The position numbers and the translations under genes were made by a program. Positions 55,192 through 64,000 of a DNA stretch of 64,000 nucleotides are shown here, piece after piece; positions within the stretch are counted from its first letter, which is position 1; every line of letters begins with the position of its first letter. Location of the stretch: the NCBI GenBank assembly GCA_016165875.1, contig JABBOT010000002.1, forward strand, positions 39,025,868 to 39,089,867. The letters are read 5' to 3'. The notes beneath the pieces are model-generated. The model made no database searches. It saw nothing but the letters and a program-made list of their open reading frames with translations, and was not told the DNA's origin. The stretch is from Acanthopleura granulata (lineage: Eukaryota > Mollusca > Polyplacophora > Chitonida > Chitonidae).

Positions 55192-58100
55192 TTATTTTCC
55201 TCTTCGCTTCAAAACAACAGGTCCTACATTATCTCCAGTTTCAGTGTTATGCTTGTTGTGTGTTCCATCACATAGAGGAAACTGAAATAAAAAAGAAACC
55301 ATATTTACAATTTGATATTTTGCATCATTCTTTCATGAAAATAAACAGAACATAACAAAAAAGAAGGTATTCAAAATTTTAACTTTTCCACTCATCAAAT
55401 TTTGAGGGACATTTTCCACATTGAAAAAGTAACCAACAAGATGAAATATACAAGCAAAATGAAATCACAACTTGAATATCTCTATACTTAAAATTCTACA
55501 AACATACAGCAAATGCCACCTAACAAGTTTTTCTTAAATCTGACTATCTCCATTAAAGACGCCAAGGAATTTGAATGAGAATCTCAAGAATAGCTTCTGA
55601 GAGTTATATCCCTTGAACTACAATACACCTTCTTTGACCGCCAACATCGACAGTAGGATACTTTATCGCCTAGGTCTTCTATATCAGCCATGTTCACCAC
55701 TTTGGGACAATCCTTCTGTATGTCAGGATTTACTGCACTTTTTCGCTTTCGAATGTTTGGGTTGAAGGCCTGTACAGTCACATAAACAAGCAGTGACACT
55801 GTTCCTACAAAGGGCACCAAGGACAACCAATCCGAGGCTGAAAAGAAAAACACAATCATAAATAATGACAATAATGGTCAAATCAAGAAAACTTTCAGCC
55901 TTGAGGAAATTTTCACGTAACTGAAAAGTAGCACAAGCTTTGTAAAATACACGACTTTTCTTGAAGGATCATATCTGAGCTACAATTTCTTTACACCGAA
56001 CAGGGACCAAGACATGTAGACTTATTGAGCCTCCTTTAAAAGCCAGGGTAAACACTTATGGTCAGGCCTTTAGTTCTACCAGAGTCTCAGGTTTCGGTGG
56101 TTGTTCCTTTGACCACATTCCCTCCTACTTGGAAGAATCTTTACATCCTAAAATCAGATAGTGGTAACAACAGTATGAATTTTGCCAGTGAGCTCAAAAC
56201 AAGAAGGTATGGCCAATTCCATGAGATTAGTTAACTAACACATTTTCATATCCTTAAGCCCATTGTATTTAGGACATCCGAACTGGGTGAAACCATTGGA
56301 CGGATCATGAGAATAAGGAATTCAATCCAACAGATTTATTTATTTATTTGATTGCTGTTTGATGACATACTCAAGATTTTTTTCCAAATGTACTTCTTTT
56401 TCAGTTTTTCAGATGTCAGTTCTTGAATCTTATTGAACAAGAAAGCTTCAACTTGGAATGAACAATAGTGATTGGCTATCATGTACCTGATATTTTTTGG
56501 TGTTTTTGCTTAGGGAATATTGTAATATGCAGGAGACTGTACTAAATCAGTGATACTGTAAATGGAACAATAAATCATTTTAGTCAAAAATTATGTGAAA
56601 ATTATAGGTCTAATGATCAAATCTCTGTCATATTCATGGTTTACGATCGGAAATTAAATTTAAAACGGGTTGCTACTGAATACAAGTTTATGTACATATT
56701 CTGAAGTGGTTGATAGGTTATCTACTGTTAAATTATTCTACCAGCATCAGTTCATGTTGACATATAAGTTATCATTCACACTCAACAGAAGTTCTGTGTC
56801 TATTCACATGCCCTGGCATTGGTCCAACAGGCCCGGTCATATAGTCCTACATGTGTAGGCCTACTATATATATGTTGAAAGACAAGGCCTTAAACAAAGT
56901 TTCACCGATTTTAGAAATAAAGCAGGCCTAATTTTACACTTATCTGTATTTCCTGGTGTCATGCGAGTCTCACACCCCCAACAGTTTGTCGGGAATATCC
57001 CAATGTGGATATGGTTCATCAAAAAGTTAGTACGTTGATTAGTGCTAAATCTGGACACAGGGTAGCCCAACGAATTAGAAGTATTCTACCAATACAATGT
57101 CTAACAGAAGTCAATTTGAAAAATGAGGGGTATTTTCCTATCCGTATTTAGATGCTGCTTACCCTTTAAAATCTGTACGATCTTCAATCAGCAATGATCA
57201 GCCTAGGGGACCGCATGTTGCAGCAGTTTTAAAACGCTTGTGTTAGGGCCATACTGGCTGTTTTAGACTATTGCTTCTGTCAAAATTTTCTGCAGTCCGC
57301 CATGTTTAGTCAACCATCAAGAGAATCCTGAAATCTCCGTGACGTGGAGTTTTTCGGTGTAGGATTCACGCTGTCACATAGGTAGCTCAAAATCCGAAAA
57401 CTCCCACAGTGTGGAAAAATTACAATTCACAAAAATGTCTAGTGATCGACAAGTAGTTAATAATGGGGCCACTGCCTGAAACAAGTGATGTGAGCTTAAC
57501 ACAAGTGTTTTAAAGTGGATGCAACGTGCGACCCCCTCGTCTGATCATTGCTGTTTGAGGAGCCCACAGATTTTAAAGGGTGGGCAGCGTCCATCTACGG
57601 ATAGGTAAATTTTCAAATGGACCTCTGTGAGACGTTGTATCTGTAGCATACAATGTCTAATTCATGAGGCCAGACACAACGCCATTGTTTTTTGACTGTT
57701 CCATCCCATAATATCACCCACGTATCTAATTTCGTCAAGCATTACAATGAAAAGGTACGGTATTTATATAATTAATGCATTACAACAGAAAGCAATAGAC
57801 CTAGCCACGACAGGCCACAATTTCTGCTTCAATGGCTGGAACTGGGAAAGACTGAAAATTATTACTGGATGGAACAATCAGAAAATAATGGCGCTGTGTC
57901 CAGATCAAGCTCTAATCGGCGTGCTGGTTTGATGGATTATATCCACATTGTGGATATTTCCGACAAACAATTGGCAGGATGAGATTCACAGGGCGCCAAT
58001 AAGTACTGATGAGTTTAAAATTAGGGTGGAGATGCTTTATTAATCGGTGAAAGGTTTGTTTCCGAACTTATCTTTCTTTACACATGTATTGGGCCTACAC

Positions 58101-58371
58101 ACGTAGGACTATGGCCAAGCCTGTTGAATCAATACGAGGGCCTGTGATCTAGTTTACCACATACAATGATGCATGTTGTTGTTGCAACTACCGGCAGACT
58201 CGTCTTGTTTCTAGCCTTGCACTTTAACAGTAGGCGCATTACATTAGTGCTTATGTTCTTGCCTATAGTCTTACCAGATAACCTAGAAAATCCAGAAAAT
58301 GAATTGGGAATTGGTAAGCCCTTCAAATAATTTGGCAAAGACACTCGCACAAGAGTTGACACCGCCTCCAT
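55192..58371 (-). CDS. CISD2: CISD2 (CDGSH iron-sulfur domain protein 2), three coding exons
   Basis: ER and outer mitochondrial membrane protein that binds a 2Fe-2S cluster and supports calcium balance and autophagy control. Exons on the minus strand: 58275-58371, 55629-55837 and 55192-55281, with GT/AG borders and matching phases. They encode 131 residues (human protein: 135). Exon 1 gives [20 protein letters not shown]; exon 2 carries the membrane segment ([20 protein letters not shown]) and [10 protein letters not shown]; exon 3 gives [20 protein letters not shown] and ends KRRGK. The cluster ligands C95, C97, C106 and H110 are all present. The exon 1 sequence favours CISD2 over CISD1. 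No breaks: likely functional. Intron 1 (2.4 kb) contains a foldback element. Confidence 0.95.
56335..56388 (-). mobile_element. short degenerate SINE fragment in CISD2 intron 1
   Basis: TTTATTTATTTATTTGATTG, then GACATACTCAAGATTTTTT; resembles the 3' end of the SINE family. Confidence 0.5.
56833..58116. mobile_element. foldback element with >400-bp inverted arms in CISD2 intron 1
   Basis: The left arm (56833 to about 57265) and the right arm (about 57485 to 58116) are inverted copies. Paired blocks include CATATAGTCCTACATGTGTA against GGCCATAGTCCTACGTGTGT, TTCACCGATT, GTTTGTCGG-AATATCC, GATCTGGACACAG or its variant, and CCTTTAAAATCTGT. The right arm holds an extra segment near 57690-57880. 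No coding capacity. In the primary transcript the arms could form a long hairpin. Confidence 0.8.
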
Positions 58372-59830
58372 TTTTTGACCGGAACAAGCTAGGGAGCGTA
58401 GCCTGTGTATAAGGCCCCATCTTGCATAATTTCGGGTTCGGTCGGTCCGACGCTCTGCGGGAGGGTCGGTTTTCTTCAGAAACGGATGTAACAGAAGCAA
58501 TCGTCTCAGTTTTCAAATATAGACATTAGGGAAATATTTAGAATTTTGAAATCTTGATAGACTTTGAATTATCCCGCAATCTCGCTAACTCACTTCGCTC
58601 CTTATTTGTCCGCTATCATGGGAAAGGCGAAGCCATAGAGAGTCCGTTCGATGCAGACAGGCGTGCTAATCCTCAAGAGAGCACGTTTTCGTTTTCAGTG
58701 ACATGTATAGGGGTTATTTTATATGTAGCTGCATGCGTGTGGAAGAGGAACATGATACTCGGGTTTGCACGTATACTGTATGCATGTCGTTTGAGGATTT
58801 GAGTATTATATACATATATATGCGCATCGATAGCCTATAGTAACGCATTTAATATCTCTGCTGGTACAGGTATAACATATGTGGGCACATATATTTTTAT
58901 AGGGATATTTTCTTTTCAAGTTAGGCCTACTTAGCGCAGTATATATGCAAGCTTGTGCCTCACGCGGACTCTTTATACTGATATACAGACTCGACCTGCA
59001 GATGATTCTGTAGGATAGGCCTACCCAGTAATCTTGGTTGACTTGTTTATCTGATATTCTTTCTCTTATCGGAGGTTTCCTAGAAAGATATAAAGGCCAA
59101 ACGACACTGTATTTCCTCGAAAGCCATCGTAGTTCCTAAACTGGGGATACTTCAGCATTTTCGATATATCATATTAACAAGTAAGAGCTGAAGCTTGAAG
59201 GCCACAGAAAGATAAATGAATACTCAGCTTATACGGAAGCCGACAGCTTATGTCAGTTGCCCTCGGTGTAATTTAGAGGCAATACTAATCGGGGAAATAT
59301 CGCACATGTAATTTATAGTAACTTAACATCTGGTCATTTATTAAAGCACTGGGTAGGCCTATACATGTATACATGATTCCTATATGTCGTTTTACGGTTT
59401 GTACAGTCTAATTCTCTTGTCGATGTAGAATTAATATCCAGTTCGTTATAGCCACAGGACAATGCAATGGGCGTCATGTAAGACCGATGTAAGCGTGATG
59501 CCACAGATCTGGTAACCCGTTAAATACGCCCTGGGTGGACAGCACGAACCTTGGGGCAACAGTTAAGTAAGGCTAATCACAGGAGCGAAGATGAACATGG
59601 ATAAGACAGAGTCTTTGATGGATGGCTTGGATCTTTATCTGACATGGGCAGATGGCTTCCTATGGATTTATGCATATTTCATCAGTACTTTCATGAACAT
59701 CCAATGAGACCGAATGGAGCTACCTCATAAGTGGACCATATATTTGTCTACGCGCCCGAACTGATGTGAATGCTGAAATTTGATTCAACACTGAACGAGT
59801 TGGGCTTTTCATCCGTTCATTTAGGTGACA
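58372..59830. other. upstream flank of CISD2
   Basis: Includes the likely 5' UTR and promoter of CISD2 (58372 to about 58560). The rest is AT-rich with no recognised gene. Confidence 0.4.
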
Positions 59831-59925
59831 TTTTATTTATTTATTTGATTGGTGTTTTACGCCGTACTTAAGAATATTTCACTTGTATGCCGACGGCCAG
59901 CATTATGGTGGAAGGAAACCGACCA
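59831..59925 (-). mobile_element. 5'-truncated SINE copy
   Basis: TTTATTTATTTATTTGATTG, GTGTTTTACGCCGTACTTAA, then CCAGCATTATGGTGGAAGG. Matches the SINE family on the minus strand. Confidence 0.75.
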
Positions 59926-60239
59926 GAACCGAGAGGAATTGGTGACATCGGAACTAACGAATTAAGAGCAAAAAATAAAAAGTATTCAATCGTTTAATAG
60001 TTTCGGTAGGTTAGTCATGCGTTGGGCATCGGTTAGGATATAGCTCCAATTTGAAAATGCAAACGGTCTGTTAACATTAGCCATCCGGATTGGTGTCATC
60101 CACATATGTAATGGTTCCCATAGTTCGTTATGTACGCCCACATGCACGTCGAAGCCGATTGATTGGTTGCTAAACGCCATATGATAAGGAATTGTTCACT
60201 TTTACATGATTGAGGCCATGCAGGGCGGTACAATATCAT

Positions 60240-60520
60240 ACCTATTGAGAAAGACGAAACCGGAATGCCTGCATTAAATCACGAGACTTTTGCAAGTTTG
60301 GCGAACTTTTCCAAGTGCGACAGATGTCATATAGGTGGATGGTAAGCTGTGTCCATAGATCGTGAGGAAAGACTGCACGAGAGACCATCGCAGACCGCCT
60401 ATTGCCATGGAAGCAGGAATCTTGAAAATTCCCAGTGCGAGATTTGAACCCACGTCTTGTGTGATATAGCGACTGAATAAAGACCGAAGCCGAATGAGTT
60501 TCATTGCACCTCAGTCTCAC
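60240..60520 (-). mobile_element. possible tRNA-derived SINE of another family
   Basis: On the minus strand a B-box-like GTGGGTTCAAATCTCGC lies near 60440-60456, downstream of CTATATCACACAAGAC. A non-coding tail of about 200 bp follows. The A box is unclear. Confidence 0.35.
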
Positions 60521-62167
60521 AATAAGCATATAATATGTATATGTGGCTATCTTGTAGCACGGGGAGCATACAGAAAACCATGCCACAGAGAGGCTATATT
60601 TTATTTTAAAAATACAATTTTTGAACGACCAATAGGAGTGTAAGGCAACCATACACAAAATGTTAAACTCTCCATTGCGTTTCGTCTGATGATTCAATGT
60701 TCTGTTAGATCGATCATTTGACAAACCTGCCACCTTTGGCGACATCCATTTGCCTCTTGGAAAGAAAGTCTCAGAGGAGTATAACATGCAAGAAATGGAT
60801 CAAAGAATCATTGTCGTACGAAGCCCAACATTTGCTAAATGGCTTTTGTCATTCCATCTTAAAGTTAAACAGAAACCGTGTCATTAAATTTCAGAACCTC
60901 CATTAATGGAAACAAAGTTGCTGTGGGACGGACTGACGCTTCAACACGCCTGTAACAACATTACGCTTGTGTCGAAAGTCGATGCTCACTGAAGACAAAT
61001 GCCCGCGGTTCTTGACTTCGCGTATATCTTCATGTTTAGCTCCCAAGGCGCCAGATGTACGCGTGTAGATTTAAGCTATACATCACAAACTATGACAAGA
61101 AGGACACTCTCTGTTGTAAGACCTGTGGCATCGAGGTCTCCCGGTCAGCAATCTCGCCTGATGTATGATGTATGAATTGACACAATCATGACTCTGCGCG
61201 CATGTATAAGTGTTCTGTATACGTCCTATACAGGGCACAAAACCTTCTACTCTTCATGAATAAGAGAAATGAGGTGGGCCTATCCATAATGCTTGTACGT
61301 TTTTCTGTGATAATGCTTCATTTGTTAAATACAACCCGATCAACAATGGATCTGCTTTTGAAAATAGCGCCTGTTTATATAGCCAAATTGCGGTTGCTGA
61401 AACACTTGGTAATGTGTAATTGTATATAGGACTCCCAGTTTGGGTTCGAGCTTGGGCTGATGCCTGCATGCTGTAGGCTTAGGTACAGACCTAGACAGCC
61501 ATATTACCTGAAATGAGACTGATCGCTCCCAAGAGAGGCCAAGGGCGAAAATAAAGCATTACATCGGTACAGGCCCGTGTGCGGGAATTATCAAGGGCTA
61601 TCAACAACTCGCCGTTTCCGATGACATCCAAGAGGTTTGTTAGGGATTGATATGACGATCGACCGTACCAATCATTCCACAGCAAAAGGTAAACCATATT
61701 AGACAACATATCTGGCGCAGACACCAACAACTATGGAATAGAAATCGCTGGCAGGCAGTAAAATGCTGACCTCTCCAGGGTAAGAAAGACAGTAAAAGTG
61801 TCTCCAGTAATTTTTTCCAAATTGGCTGAAGTGTAATTAAGTGTGTTACTGGCCATGGATGTTGTCGCTGTGGTACCGTACGCGAGAGGATTTCATCGGG
61901 TCCGGTAATTTAATCCTCACACACCTTCAGGAAAACCATAAAAATTCCTTGGGGTTGTTGTAATACGTCTGGCGTCTGGCGATCCATCCGTTAAAATCGA
62001 TTCGCCACTTCCCCTAAAATATCTCGTCATAAGTCATTTGGTCATTTGCTAGTGCTTAAGTTTGACCAATCACATGCCATTTACTTCGGCTAAAGCAAGG
62101 CGTCTACAGGCTCATGTCAAATATCATCGTACATTGTGTTTATTTACATAATATTTACATGTACATC
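60521..62167. other. host intergenic sequence
   Basis: Short ORFs only; no exon or RNA recognised. Confidence 0.45.
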
Positions 62168-62528
62168 AAGTCCGAGTGTACTGGCTAGAAGGTTGAGAAA
62201 CATCTAATAACCCACAATTATGCCTCCTCAGCCTTCGCCAAAGTGGTGACTGACAGATTGCAGCGTCAATAAGCGGTTCACATAGTTCGAGATTGTCAAA
62301 TCCACCTTATAATATCTCCCCTTCCCATCACCGCATATAATTTTGTAACGGTAATCCGATGAGTTATCATATCTGATGAGAAAGCATCTAGGCAATGTGG
62401 CATGCTTATTCGTGCGGCAATCTGTTAGTCACCACCACCATGTGTTAGTCTCTGACTAGAGGTTGAGGAACCATGGTTATGGCATATCCAAATATTTCTC
62501 AACCTATACTAGTCAGTGTACTCGGGCA
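62168..62528. mobile_element. small MITE-like inverted repeat
   Basis: Ends CCGAGTGTACTGGCTAGAAG and, inverted, CCCGAGTACACTGACTAGTA, both followed by GGTTGAGAAA. 361 bp, non-coding. Confidence 0.5.
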
Positions 62529-63027
62529 AATTTGCATCAACATTAATATTATAGTAGCATTTACATCAACAGCAACATGCGTATTAGTATTCACATCAAC
62601 AACAGGTATGGCAGGTCTAAGAAACCTTCTTAATGTCTACAGGACTCAGTTCGATCCATTAACAGGAAGATTTTTGGAAAAAATAGTTTCCCATTGTCGC
62701 CTATGACCTAAAACTTTTGGGTTGTCAGTTCGGTTCATAGATTTATGAGAACAAAAAAGCTGTGTCGTCAGTGTGAAGCACTCAATCAATGTTCAACGCG
62801 GAGCCTGCGACTGTGAGCCAAGGCGATGCCAGTACGCAACAGCACCGAGTTGTGCTGGCAAGTGGATCACTGGCGATGTGACCCCAGTCTGATACAAGTT
62901 ACCTGGGCTCTAATGGCAGGCCCTGGATCAATACCGTCAAGATCGCCCAGATCTCAGAGCAATACTCGCACCATTGATGTAATAAACTACACCAGACATC
63001 GGATTGACGTTGACTGCACTTAGTAAA

Positions 63028-63258
63028 ATGGCCGGATCACTTGCGCTCAACAAATCTCTGAAACAACAGAGGAAGTTTAGTTCTAGCTTGTTCACCAACA
63101 GCTCGAACGCGTTTCAGAGAATTGGACTGAATGTGAAGCAGAAGATTTGGTCTTTAATAGACACCAAAGCAGCAGTTCCTTGTGAACCGGAAGTCACATC
63201 AGCTATACTTATTCAAAGAGATGGATTGAATGTCATGTACGACGATGAAATCCGATGA
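63028..63258 (+). CDS. hypothetical ORF, 76 aa
   Basis: MAGSLALNKSLKQQRKFSSS, then NAFQRIGLNVKQKIWSLIDT and a stop after MYDDEIR. The composition is not obviously repeat-derived and the ATG context (AAAATGG) is favourable. A CTTAG just upstream could be a splice acceptor. No family recognised; may be chance. Confidence 0.25.
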   Translation: MAGSLALNKSLKQQRKFSSSLFTNSSNAFQRIGLNVKQKIWSLIDTKAAVPCEPEVTSAILIQRDGLNVMYDDEIR

Positions 63259-63429
63259 GGTGCCTATTGTTTGAAAGGTGGACAGGAAATCTTATTGCTG
63301 TCAGGCAATCAGAATTGCTCAATATAACCAGATATTATCTGCACCAAGTCCAAGTTTCACCGATGTCCAGTGTGGATTAAAGAGGTTAAATTTGAGATTA
63401 AAGGTTCACGGATGCCGAGTGCAAAGTGC

Positions 63430-63801
63430 GTGAGTGAGTGAATGAGTGCTTGGGGTTTAACGTCGTACTTAACAATGCTTCAGTCATATGTTAAGGAGGA
63501 GTTCTTTTGGTGCGTGCATATAGTGTGTCTTCTTGTGGCAGGGCAAGTCCATGCCACCAAAGAGCTACCGTCACTGGAACATCATGCAAAGGACACCAGA
63601 CATGACACTCCACCCAGTCACATAATTATACTGACACCTGGCCGAACAGTCCTGTTTCCTTCCTCTAACCTCTCTATGCTGAGCTCCAGCAACATGTAGC
63701 CTACCATTTTTAACGTCTTTGGTATGACTCGATCCGGTCTTAAACCTGGATCTCCCGGCCTCGAGGCGGTCGCTCTAATCACTAGGCCACCGAGACAGGT
63801 T
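63430..63801 (-). mobile_element. tRNA-derived SINE of a second family
   Basis: On the minus strand the head reads GTGGCCTAGTGATTAGAGCG (A box) with B box GGTTTAAGACC. The far end on the plus strand is GAGTGAGTGAATGAGTGCTT followed by GGGGTTTAACGTCGTACTTA. The GAGTGAGT tail and the GTTTAACGTCGTACT core are typical of mollusc SINEs. About 370 bp. Confidence 0.75.
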
Positions 63802-64000
63802 TCCAAGTGTAAACAAAAATTGTGTCAAGTCCAATGTTCATGAATGTCAAGTATAAATTGTACAGTATATGTTAAACCCGAGCGCCTCGGCCTTGGGCAT
63901 ATTCATAATGTTATGCTATTATGTGCCATATGAAGGCAAAATAAAACTGATCTCGTACACAATGCCCTGGTCTTGGAATATGTCATGCTCCTAAGGTTTT

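Overview
This is animal nuclear DNA. Two spliced host genes can be read exon by exon: a 147-residue UBE2D-type ubiquitin-conjugating enzyme (minus strand, 11126-15683) and a CISD2 iron-sulfur gene (minus strand, 55192-58371). A probable second UBE2D first exon lies at 1393-1416. The flanks are AT-rich and full of tRNA-derived SINEs, foldback/MITE elements and microsatellites. The two SINE families look molluscan, most likely bivalve; that is an inference from repeat type, not a proven assignment.

The centre (17000-51343) is one nested block of virus-like Maverick/Polinton DNA. Its outer element, called L here, has 68-bp terminal inverted repeats (TIRs) and a 6-bp target duplication (AATGTT, 16994-16999 and 51344-51349). 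L carries a protein-primed type DNA polymerase B, an adenain-like protease, a double-jelly-roll major capsid protein, a packaging ATPase and a retrovirus-like integrase with a chromodomain. Two more elements sit inside it. A helicase-encoding Polinton-like element (17405-29485, 48-bp TIRs) interrupts L's polymerase gene. It encodes an SF1 helicase joined to an HNH domain, its own integrase, capsid, ATPase and penton-like genes. A second Polinton, called R (about 35950-50857), interrupts L's integrase, whose two halves lie on either side of R. Without the two insertions L would be only about 7.4 kb, so it has also lost DNA.

R keeps almost a full gene order: terminal accessory genes, a small plus-strand gene, integrase, linker/AT-hook protein, ATPase, small basic protein, penton-like, pVI-like, major capsid, protease, polymerase (opposite strand), and accessory genes again near the other end. 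Every large gene in all three elements carries frameshifts or stops, so the block is a set of fossils.

The most unusual signals are: tRNA-like units with B boxes and oligo-T ends at the same positions in both Polinton copies (capsid/protease gap and polymerase intron); accessory ORFs that share one C-terminal tail and one promoter-like block placed inverted at the two ends of R; and TGACGTCA-type motifs concentrated in the element ends, including a five-copy 52-bp repeat.
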